Positions 1 to 6,242 of a stretch of 36,530 bases of DNA are shown one piece after another. Position 1 is the first letter of the stretch. Each line of letters starts with the position of its first letter. The notes below the pieces were generated by a model. The model saw only the letters and a list, made by a program, of their open reading frames with translations. It was not told the origin of the DNA and ran no database searches. Both the position numbers and the translations under genes were made by a program. The stretch spans positions 249 to 36,778 of the forward strand of contig JASLKP010000014.1 of NCBI GenBank assembly GCA_030747485.1, in the 5' to 3' direction. Source of the stretch: Candidatus Thalassarchaeaceae archaeon (lineage in GTDB: Archaea > Thermoplasmatota > Poseidoniia > Poseidoniales > Thalassarchaeaceae).

Positions 1-668
1 CCTGAGCATGCAAGGTCACTTCGAACCATTTTCATGACGACGACAGCCAAGGATGCGTTTAGCGGGTCCATGTCACGGTCAATCTGGTAAGCAACGGCAC
101 GTTCAGTAAATAGGCTTGCAACACAGCGCTTCCAGTGTAGAACAACACTCTCTGTGCCGTGTACGTTGAGGAATGATTCGTATTGTCCGGCAAACGATGC
201 TTCTGCAGAATCTTCTACAGTTGCAGACGAACGTACGGCTACATCTACGCCTGTTCCGTATTCTTCACACAGTTCCTCATATCCTGCACTGATTGCAGCA
301 GCGACATCTGCAGGTACTTCTGAATCTTCGATGAGGGCACGAACCAGAGCCGTTCTCGCGTGCATTTCCAGATGGTCACTGGTATCTGCTCCATCGAAGC
401 AAGTTGTGATCGCTTTTCGTAAGGTGCTGCATGTGGCCGCTTTGTCTCGAAGCCCAGGTAAATCACCATCATCTGCGACGCCCATCCAGGAACCTTCTGG
501 TACCACTGTATCAACGAAGGTGGCGTATGCTTGAACAGTCACAGTGAAACCATTAGGGACCAGTACACCGTTCTCATGCAGTGCCTGATACATTTCACCT
601 AGAGATGCGCCTTTTCCGCCAACCTCCTCGACATCTTCCATACTAGCATCCGCAAACCATCGAATCAT
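1..668 (-). CDS. ppsA: Phosphoenolpyruvate synthase, N-terminal part (cut by window edge)
   Basis: PEP synthase converts pyruvate, ATP and water to PEP, AMP and phosphate, the entry step of gluconeogenesis in the cytoplasm. About 222 residues of the N-terminal ATP/pyruvate-binding domain (PPDK_N, ATP-grasp-like) are present. Near the start is GGKGASLGEMYQAL, followed by VPNGFTVT, then VAVRSSATVEDS and SFAGQYESFLNV, all typical of the family. The central phosphohistidine domain and the C-terminal domain lie beyond the left edge. The frame is open from the ATG at 668 to base 1. That ATG gives the usual short lead-in (MIRWFADASMEDVEEVGGKG). In-frame TTG codons just upstream are less likely starts. 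A GC-rich hairpin ends 27 nt before the ATG. Pyruvate phosphate dikinase is a less likely alternative because the motif wording fits PpsA better. Confidence 0.9.
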   Translation of the reverse strand, partial: MIRWFADASMEDVEEVGGKGASLGEMYQALHENGVLVPNGFTVTVQAYATFVDTVVPEGSWMGVADDGDLPGLRDKAATCSTLRKAITTCFDGADTSDHLEMHARTALVRALIEDSEVPADVAAAISAGYEELCEEYGTGVDVAVRSSATVEDSAEASFAGQYESFLNVHGTESVVLHWKRCVASLFTERAVAYQIDRDMDPLNASLAVVVMKMVRSDLACS

Positions 669-695
669 CTCCAATCCAGTCAACAAGACCGCCCC

Positions 696-714
696 CCGAG
701 GCCTCAAGCCTCGG
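696..714 (-). promoter_or_regulatory. GC-rich hairpin in the ppsA leader
   Basis: Read on the minus strand, CCGAGGC and GCCTCGG form a perfect 7-bp stem around the 5-nt loop TTGAG. The stem ends 27 nt before the ppsA ATG and lies 72 nt past the stop of the cupin gene, so it could be a terminator for that gene. It resembles the hairpins found before other starts in this window, and its spacing matches the one before the FG-GAP gene. No U-tract follows it (GGGG follows instead), which argues against a bacterial-style terminator. Confidence 0.5.
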
Positions 715-786
715 ATGGATTGACCTCTAAGCGGTTAATGAATAAAGTGCAAAATGTACACTTACAATATGGTCTGGAATGTATCA

Positions 787-1152
787 CTAAATAACTTTGA
801 CACCGTCTGGCCAGAGTACCAAAATGAGGGTACGTTCACGGGTTTTCGGATTATGTTTAGTCTCAGGATCCATCCAAACGATTGAGCCAGCGGGATAGGT
901 TCCGAATTCGTCGTAAACTTCCCCCGTGAGTACCAGATAGACTTCACCACCTGGATGCATATGTGGCTGGAATGCCTCTACTTCGACTTCAGCGTCAGCA
1001 TCGTACAGTACCAAACTGGTGGAATCTTCGCGCGCGATTCGACCTAGACGGACACCAGTGCCGAAATCCTTCCATCGTACGTTTTCTTCAAGCCAGGCCT
1101 CATCGAAGCCGAGTGTAAGCCAATCTGACAGGTCATGACTGAAGTTCGCCAT
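787..1152 (-). CDS. Small cupin-domain protein (ChrR-like cupin)
   Basis: This is a 121-residue single-domain cupin. The first cupin motif reads PHMHPGGEVYLVLTGEVYDE, with two histidines and a glutamate placed to bind a metal, and the second reads YPAGSIVWMDPETKHNP, giving the last histidine. Such proteins are mononuclear metal-binding beta-barrels, and the ChrR-type cupins act in stress or anti-sigma contexts or as small dioxygenase-like enzymes. The substrate cannot be told from the sequence. I chose the ATG at 1152 because the longer frame starts at a TTG (1212) and adds residues with no cupin character. It is divergent from the membrane-protein gene (85 bp between starts) and sits upstream of ppsA on the same strand. 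Confidence 0.75.
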   Translation of the reverse strand: MANFSHDLSDWLTLGFDEAWLEENVRWKDFGTGVRLGRIAREDSTSLVLYDADAEVEVEAFQPHMHPGGEVYLVLTGEVYDEFGTYPAGSIVWMDPETKHNPKTRERTLILVLWPDGVKVI

Positions 1153-1237
1153 GTCTGGGCGAAGAAGAATGAAGGGATGAGGGTTTTGAGGGGCTAGGAG
1201 CGTTATCCTCAAGCGTGATGGGTTCCATTTCGCTTTG

Positions 1238-2023
1238 ATGGAGTTCCTACACTTCCCATCGATTCCGCCGTCCTCGCCCTACGAGGCATACCTGTTTATC
1301 CTCATTATTCCGTTCATGTTTCGGATGGTGATGGTCCTCCCTCCATTGATTGATTTAATCGAGAAATTCGGTGGCGACGCGAAGTGGTATTTGGGCCGCA
1401 TCAGACAGATTCGTGTAAAGGGCCTCGGCCTGTTATTACTCAATGAATCACTTGCTCTCATCTTACCATTTATTCTCGCATTCTACGCACGGACAATATT
1501 CACTCCCTTGGGTTGGCCTGATTGGGAAGCAACACCTGATGCAGGTGTCTGGGTTCTCTTGTTCGCGGGATTCCTTTGGTTGTGGGCAGACTTGCTACGT
1601 GTCGCACGTACACGCAGACTGTTGCGCTCAGTCAGTGAGAAGAATCCAATCATTGCCAAGACTGTGGTTCAGGCAGCAGCCACAGCTCGAACATTCCTTG
1701 ATCGCCTCCGTGTATTTTCTCCTTTGGATATGCACAGTGATGTAGTGGCAGCAGATGATGTCATGGAAGGAAAACCAGAACCAGAACCTGAGAACGTGGT
1801 ACAAAAGATTGCGCGACACGTGAAAGATACAGCACTGATTGCTGCTGAAACGGTAGCAGAGATTACCCGAGGCAAGGCAGAGGAAGTATCAGAAAATCTG
1901 GATGCCAAGATTGACGTGGGTGTACGTAGTCATGCACGCACATCAATCAAATTGCTGTTGCGTGACATTGTCATGAGTCTTGCACCGATTGCTATTCTTG
2001 TTCTTCTCCATCAATTATGGTGA
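1238..2023 (+). CDS. Unknown integral membrane protein, 261 aa
   Basis: I do not recognise this family. It has hydrophobic segments at about residues 15-35, 65-85 and 102-120, and a final one at 243-260 ending in the terminal LLHQLW. Between the third and fourth segments is a long hydrophilic stretch of about 120 residues with an alanine-rich, probably helical part (IARHVKDTALIAAETVAEI). A signal peptide is not evident. The ATG at 1238 is preceded by a TTG (1235) that would add one residue. The gene ends 20 bp from the convergent HAD gene. A membrane-anchored scaffold is one guess, but nothing in the sequence assigns a function. Confidence 0.7.
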   Translation: MEFLHFPSIPPSSPYEAYLFILIIPFMFRMVMVLPPLIDLIEKFGGDAKWYLGRIRQIRVKGLGLLLLNESLALILPFILAFYARTIFTPLGWPDWEATPDAGVWVLLFAGFLWLWADLLRVARTRRLLRSVSEKNPIIAKTVVQAAATARTFLDRLRVFSPLDMHSDVVAADDVMEGKPEPEPENVVQKIARHVKDTALIAAETVAEITRGKAEEVSENLDAKIDVGVRSHARTSIKLLLRDIVMSLAPIAILVLLHQLW

Positions 2024-2043
2024 TGCATACTGTACCAACGGCT

Positions 2044-2496
2044 TCAATCTTCATCATCGAATACTTCAACTTCTGCCCATCGCTTCACCAGTTCTGTGAA
2101 CTTTGAATGGAAGCGAGTTGCTCGCACAATGTGGTTGTCAATCCAGTGATAATTCCCTCCACGAGGTTTGCCAAATAGACACGAGTGCCACTTGAATCCA
2201 TGTTTAGCCAACCAGGTTTCAGTCACCTCTCTGTGTTCTTCTGTACGACTGGTAAAGAAGCAGATTCGGTGTCCTTCATCGTACCACTTGTTGATCTGTT
2301 CGACCACTCCATCATAACATTCCGCCGTCACCATTCGTTCAGGCTCTTCATTGGGGACATCTTCGCAAATTGTTCCATCAATATCAATGAGGAAATTTTT
2401 GCAACCCTCTGGTAATGACGGAGAAATTGCATTTCCATCATCATCGACTTGCTCAACAAGGTCAACCATATTCCCGTCCCACTCAAGACGCTTCAT
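2044..2496 (-). CDS. HAD-superfamily hydrolase-like protein
   Basis: This 150-residue protein has the HAD signature DIDGT at residues 38-42, with the nucleophile Asp38 and general acid Asp40. Motif II is FFTSRTEE, the lysine motif is in FGKPRGGNYHW, and a terminal acidic position is in WIDN. This suits a small phosphatase of the type that acts on sugar phosphates or nucleotides, without a large cap domain, in the cytoplasm. The substrate is unknown. Its ATG overlaps the stop of the upstream MFS gene by 4 bp (ATGA), so the two are almost certainly co-transcribed and translationally coupled. The C-terminus is strongly acidic (VEVFDDED). Confidence 0.8.
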   Translation of the reverse strand: MKRLEWDGNMVDLVEQVDDDGNAISPSLPEGCKNFLIDIDGTICEDVPNEEPERMVTAECYDGVVEQINKWYDEGHRICFFTSRTEEHREVTETWLAKHGFKWHSCLFGKPRGGNYHWIDNHIVRATRFHSKFTELVKRWAEVEVFDDED

Positions 2497-3764
2497 GAAC
2501 TAGTCGCTTCAGCAAAGCGACGTTCACCCGGGCTGACCAACATGACCCACACGACGCCGGAGATGATTTGGCCCAGTGCGAAGATTTGTACAACTTCAGC
2601 CAATGTCATCTCTGTGTATTCCAAAATCATACTAGCAGCAAGCGTTGAGATTCCATTCACAGTGGTCATCAACATGAAATCTGTACTGAACATTCGCCCC
2701 CTCCATTCATCCTCGCTACGCTCTTGTAATAGTACAGTTGACAATACCCAATTTACACCACTGGCAGCATGTGCAGCAACAATCAGTAGAATAAACCACA
2801 TCTGCCATTCAAAGAATCCAACCAATGCATATCCAAGCCCACAAATGGAGACAAGCCAACCCAATAGGAACGGCCATCTTGATCGATTGGTGAAGACATA
2901 TCTTGCTAGAACCGGCCCAAGGAACGTACCCGCTCCTCTCGCTGCAAACATGATGCCAATCCCTGCGGCCAATTCACCCAATTCAACTTCAGCACCTAAG
3001 AGTACCAGCATGTAAACCAAACCGCCTCCAAATAATCCCCACAGTGCTTTTGCGGTGATGACTCTACGAATCCGAGGCGTCTTCCAGATGATGCTCATTC
3101 CATCTTTCAATTGACCCATACTGGAGGCCATAAATGACCCCTCGTCCTCAACTTTGATGGTTTGTGGAATGTTCATCGTAGAGATTGCTAGACCTGCAAT
3201 CACGAAAGCAATTACATCGATGATAAACGCAATTTCAACACCATGTGCAGCGACTACAAAACCACCCAGTGCTGAACCGATGGCCAATGATGCTGACCAG
3301 GTGGCTGAGTTCAACGCATTAGCTGTCAACAATTCGTTCGGTTTGGTGATGTTTGGCATCGCGGCATTCTCTGCAGGGATGTACATTGCATGTAGCCCCA
3401 TCAGTATCGCAGCAATCGCGTAGACGAACCAGATATGATCTTCATTTGTAGTGTCAACAAATAGCAACGTTGAGACTGCCAATGCACTCAGTAAGTTAGC
3501 AAGCACCATCAACCACTTGCGACTGTATCTGTCAGCGAGTACGCCGGTCAACAATTGTGGGAATGCCAACGCGAACATTCGCAGCATAAACAGCATACCC
3601 AAGGCAAGTTCAGAACTACCACTCATCTCGTCAATGAGGACGAATAAGGCAATCGTGTTGAACCATTCACCAAGCATCGAAATTGCATTTGCGCACCAAT
3701 ATTTCCGGAACGTTGGATTGACTCGTAAGAGTTCGATAAAACCGACCTCATGCTCGTCTTGCAT
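2493..3764 (-). CDS. MFS transporter (exporter-like)
   Basis: This 423-residue protein has the pattern of about 12 hydrophobic segments of the major facilitator superfamily. After the first segment (WFNTIALFVLIDEM), the loop between segments 2 and 3 carries GVLADRYSRKWLM, the MFS motif A (G-x-L-a-D-R-x-s-R-k). A long central loop (about residues 205-220) separates the two halves. The sequence is closest in feel to the MFS_3/enterobactin-exporter group that exports small molecules with proton antiport. The substrate is unknown. The ATG at 3764 is the first good start. The gene overlaps the HAD gene downstream and is divergent from orn with 85 bp between. Confidence 0.85.
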   Translation of the reverse strand: MQDEHEVGFIELLRVNPTFRKYWCANAISMLGEWFNTIALFVLIDEMSGSSELALGMLFMLRMFALAFPQLLTGVLADRYSRKWLMVLANLLSALAVSTLLFVDTTNEDHIWFVYAIAAILMGLHAMYIPAENAAMPNITKPNELLTANALNSATWSASLAIGSALGGFVVAAHGVEIAFIIDVIAFVIAGLAISTMNIPQTIKVEDEGSFMASSMGQLKDGMSIIWKTPRIRRVITAKALWGLFGGGLVYMLVLLGAEVELGELAAGIGIMFAARGAGTFLGPVLARYVFTNRSRWPFLLGWLVSICGLGYALVGFFEWQMWFILLIVAAHAASGVNWVLSTVLLQERSEDEWRGRMFSTDFMLMTTVNGISTLAASMILEYTEMTLAEVVQIFALGQIISGVVWVMLVSPGERRFAEATSS

Positions 3765-3796
3765 GGCTTCTCCTGAGATGGCACGGCTTACAATTC

Positions 3797-3844
3797 TGCG
3801 CGCGCCCAGAATGCCAATCGCTATGGATGGGCGTCACGCGCGCA
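3797..3844. repeat. Long-loop inverted repeat between the MFS and orn starts
   Basis: TGCGCGCG at 3797-3804 is the exact reverse complement of CGCGCGCA at 3837-3844. Inside it, GCCCA (3804-3808) pairs with TGGGC (3828-3832), so a two-part stem with a bulge can form. The element ends 5 nt before the orn ATG and 32 nt before the MFS ATG on the other strand. It may be an operator in the shared divergent promoter or a leader hairpin of orn. It is much more GC-rich than the bases around it. Confidence 0.45.
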
Positions 3845-3849
3845 ACCCT

Positions 3850-4383
3850 ATGGCGAACAATCGCTTGGTCTGGATTGACTTGGAAATGACTGGTTTGGAT
3901 CCAGATGATAATGTCATTATTGAAATTGCGACATTGGTGACTGATGATGAATTGAATATCGTCGCCGAAGGTCCAAACATTGCAATCTTCCAGCCACAGG
4001 AAGAATTGGATAAGATGGATGAATGGAATGTCACTCATCATACAGCGAATGGCTTGATTGAAGCGGTTCAAGAAAGTGACATCAGTATGGCAACTGCAGA
4101 AATTAGAACCCTTGCATTTCTAGAAGAACATTGTCACCATGGTCAATGTTTGTTATGTGGGAACACCATTGGGCAAGATCGTCGTTTTTTACGAAAACAT
4201 ATGCCGAAATTACACGATTTCTTCCATTACCGCAGTATTGATGTCACCAGTGTAAAGGAATTGGCCGCACGATGGTATCCTGAGGTCGAAGGGTTCCGAA
4301 AACCGAGTGGCCATCGTGCTTTAGATGACATCAAAGGGAGTATCGAAGAACTCCGCCATTATCGAGAACACGTGTTCAAGTGA
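3850..4383 (+). CDS. orn: Oligoribonuclease (DEDDh 3'-5' exonuclease)
   Basis: Oligoribonuclease removes 2-5 nt RNA fragments and the pGpG dinucleotide, finishing RNA decay in the cytoplasm. The 177-residue length is normal for the family. ExoI is WIDLEMTGLD (residues 8-17, metal-binding Asp and Glu), ExoII is NTIGQDRRF with its Asp, and ExoIII is HRALDDI, which supplies the catalytic His and last Asp and makes it DEDDh. I chose the ATG at 3850 because homologues begin directly with this N-L/V-I/W-D strand. The frame stays open far upstream, but that part antisenses the MFS gene. The stop overlaps the convergent JAMM gene by 8 bp. Orn is mainly bacterial and eukaryotic, so acquisition by transfer is likely. 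Confidence 0.92.
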   Translation: MANNRLVWIDLEMTGLDPDDNVIIEIATLVTDDELNIVAEGPNIAIFQPQEELDKMDEWNVTHHTANGLIEAVQESDISMATAEIRTLAFLEEHCHHGQCLLCGNTIGQDRRFLRKHMPKLHDFFHYRSIDVTSVKELAARWYPEVEGFRKPSGHRALDDIKGSIEELRHYREHVFK

Positions 4384-5110
4384 TTTTTGGTAAGCCGTGA
4401 GGCCACCCATCATCATCCACCAGAACAACGTTCACGCCGACACCCGTACGATGGAATGCAATGAGTTCCAACCCATGTATTTGGTGCCCTGTTTTTGCTC
4501 TTCCTAGAATGGGTCGTTGTCTCTTTCTTCTCCAACTGCCCCAACCCTTCTTTGTGCCCTCCTCTTTGGGCTGTAATCGCCTTCGAACACCTTCAGCATC
4601 CTCAAACCAAGGCAATGGCCCTTCAGGTGAGAATTCGATTCCAAGAATCATGTCAATTCCCGAAGTATGTTGAGCAGCATCAGCGTCAGCAGTGGAAGGG
4701 ATTGCAACGCAGTTTGGATGTGTGTGTAACCAGTGGGTAAAACGCGCCCCCCGTGTACCACGGTCATTTGCAAACAATTCGTCGACCCATTCTTCTGGAA
4801 CATGGTGAACTGAAAAGGCATCGCCGCGATTGACCAAATGAGGTTCACCAATGACATAACCCTGTCCAGAAAACAAGTCATCACGGTGTTCAACACCAGT
4901 ATATGTGTCGATAATATGTGTCGAGATTGGTGCCTCATGATTGGGATCAAATCCAATTAGAATTTCATCAGGAAGGGCTTCAAATGCCCAATGAAGTATA
5001 TTTTCAAGATGACTGGTTGGTAACAATACGAGTGCCATATATCCATCCCGTTTTTCCTCTGAAGAACGATTGTAGGTAGCCGCAGCCTCTTCCAACCATG
5101 GTTCAACCAT
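4376..5110 (-). CDS. JAMM/MPN+ metalloprotease-like protein
   Basis: This 244-residue protein contains an exact JAMM zinc motif, H-x-H-x7-S-x2-D: His129, His131, Ser139 and Asp142 in HTHPNCVAIPSTAD. The upstream catalytic glutamate is probably Glu49 in LPDEILIGF, matching the E-x-x-G-x strand of the family. JAMM enzymes hydrolyse isopeptide bonds of ubiquitin-like proteins; archaeal members can remove SAMP modifiers. A basic stretch follows (about residues 190-215, with WGSWRRKRQRP), and a C-terminal strand (VNVVLVDDDGWP) closes it. I chose the ATG at 5110 because the longer frame starts at a TTG. It is divergent from the acidic Trp-rich protein with only 53 bp between. The substrate is unproven. 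Confidence 0.8.
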   Translation of the reverse strand: MVEPWLEEAAATYNRSSEEKRDGYMALVLLPTSHLENILHWAFEALPDEILIGFDPNHEAPISTHIIDTYTGVEHRDDLFSGQGYVIGEPHLVNRGDAFSVHHVPEEWVDELFANDRGTRGARFTHWLHTHPNCVAIPSTADADAAQHTSGIDMILGIEFSPEGPLPWFEDAEGVRRRLQPKEEGTKKGWGSWRRKRQRPILGRAKTGHQIHGLELIAFHRTGVGVNVVLVDDDGWPHGLPKIT

Positions 5111-5163
5111 ATGCACTCCATGATGTGGCAAGCCTGAATAAGGATTCCATTCATTGGCCTCCC

Positions 5164-5865
5164 ATGGCGAAGAAGGGTGGCTTTGGTCGGTTCATCGGGA
5201 ATCTTACTGGACAACCCTATGACCGCTTGATGAACCGAGTTGATAAAATCGCCAAGGAATTCTCTGGTGCTGAGTTGGCAAAGGAATGTGATCGCCTTGC
5301 AAAAACCGTTGAACGTCAACTAGATCCTGAGGAACAAATCGATGAAGAAGAACACGATTTGATCATGGAACGAATCGAAGAAATTCACCCTGAAGGCAAA
5401 ACGTATCCTCGCCGAGGAGATGACGAAGATCAGTTCTACGATAGCGATGATTTACCCGATGCACCTGAATTGAATCTAGATACACGTCAAACTCTGGATG
5501 AACTCATGCAACCTAGAGGTGGTGAATTCACCGGCTCTTTTGGTAGAGATGAGTATGAGGAATATCGTCAACAGATGGCCACTGAATTTTACGCAGAAGC
5601 CGAAGAAGCCATTGCGGCTGGCGATTATGAAGAAATGTCATCCCAAGATCCAGGAAACAGAGTATTCCACGATGTCGAGGATGAAGCGAAAGATCTCAAG
5701 CGTCAGATCGCACAAGAGATGGGTGTCGCCGAAGAGGAACCAGAATCTGATGACGATGAAACATACCGCGTTGATGAAGATGGCACTGAATGGTGGCAGG
5801 ACGATCAGAGTAAGTGGTGGTACCGACCAAAAGGCGAAGACGATTGGTATCCTTACGACGACTAA
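5164..5865 (+). CDS. Acidic cytosolic protein with Trp-rich C-terminal module
   Basis: This 233-residue protein has no signal peptide or membrane segment. The first 20 residues are basic and glycine-rich (MAKKGGFGRFIGNLTG), and the rest is strongly acidic and mostly helical-looking. The last 32 residues form a compact Trp-rich stretch: VDEDGTEWWQ, then SKWWYRP, then DDWYPYDD. The same spacing of V-D, G, W, W-W, W-x-P and a double acidic end occurs at the C-terminus of the membrane protein at 28076-29392. The ATG at 5164 is chosen because upstream residues overlap the divergent JAMM leader. The stop overlaps the convergent receiver gene by 4 bp. No family is recognised; a scaffold or adaptor is a guess. 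Confidence 0.75.
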   Translation: MAKKGGFGRFIGNLTGQPYDRLMNRVDKIAKEFSGAELAKECDRLAKTVERQLDPEEQIDEEEHDLIMERIEEIHPEGKTYPRRGDDEDQFYDSDDLPDAPELNLDTRQTLDELMQPRGGEFTGSFGRDEYEEYRQQMATEFYAEAEEAIAAGDYEEMSSQDPGNRVFHDVEDEAKDLKRQIAQEMGVAEEEPESDDDETYRVDEDGTEWWQDDQSKWWYRPKGEDDWYPYDD

Positions 5866-6224
5866 GATTCACGTTTTGGCCAAATCGGCAAGGATGCGAT
5901 TTGTGGCTTGACAATTCCAATGTCTGCGCCTTCTAACAGCATTTTTTCATTCGCTGCTTGCAATGATGACATCCCTACAATCGTACTTGGTCTGGTTAAT
6001 TCACCTTGACTGACAGCTTGATTCAACTCTCTCAAAACGTCTAGGCCCTTGGTGGGAGGGATGTAGTGGTCTAGAAGTAGAATATCTGGTGCAAATTCTT
6101 TGATGATGTCAACAGCATCATCTGTTCGCCAACGTTGCTCAATTGTGAGTGCGGAAAATTCGATTCCACCGTTGGCCAACAATAGTGCAATATCTGCTCC
6201 GTCCTCAAACGCTAGAACACGCAC
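5862..6224 (-). CDS. Stand-alone response-regulator receiver domain
   Basis: This 120-residue protein is a single CheY-like receiver. The acidic pair Glu7-Asp8 follows the first strand (RVLAFED). The phosphoacceptor is Asp52 in DILLLDHYIPP, the switch Ser is in GMSS (86-87), and the conserved Lys106 is in IVKPQ. No output domain follows, so it would act through protein contacts after phosphorylation by a histidine kinase encoded elsewhere. I chose the GTG at 6224 over an upstream TTG (6239) because it begins directly at strand 1 and has GGAGAGG six bases before it. It starts just after the stop of the hydrolase gene upstream and probably shares its mRNA. Confidence 0.85.
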   Translation of the reverse strand: MRVLAFEDGADIALLLANGGIEFSALTIEQRWRTDDAVDIIKEFAPDILLLDHYIPPTKGLDVLRELNQAVSQGELTRPSTIVGMSSLQAANEKMLLEGADIGIVKPQIASLPIWPKRES

Positions 6225-6230
6225 ATAATC

Positions 6231-6237
6231 CCTCTCC
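6231..6237 (-). promoter_or_regulatory. Ribosome binding site that decides the receiver-gene start
   Basis: GGAGAGG on the minus strand lies 6 nt before the GTG at 6224. It overlaps the alternative TTG start, which itself has no such site. It also lies within 10 nt of the upstream hydrolase stop, suggesting reinitiation within an operon. Confidence 0.6.
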
Positions 6238-6242
6238 AATCA

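Noticed and set aside
154-534. Plus-strand frame of 126 residues at the left edge
   Set aside because: It is a Ser/Thr/Ala-rich shadow of the PEP synthase gene on the opposite strand.
1186-1212. TTGAGG ... CCTCAA inverted repeat between the cupin and membrane-protein genes
   Set aside because: The stem is 6 bp with a 15-nt loop and ends 26 nt or more from either start; it is too weak to count with the short-loop hairpins.
2449-3015. Plus-strand frame of 188 residues opposite the MFS transporter (also 3154-3423)
   Set aside because: It is the antisense shadow of a clear 12-helix transporter gene and shows no protein-like composition.
3451-3849. N-terminal extension of 133 residues on oligoribonuclease
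   Set aside because: It is antisense to the MFS gene and the divergent promoter; Orn homologues start at about the ATG at 3850.
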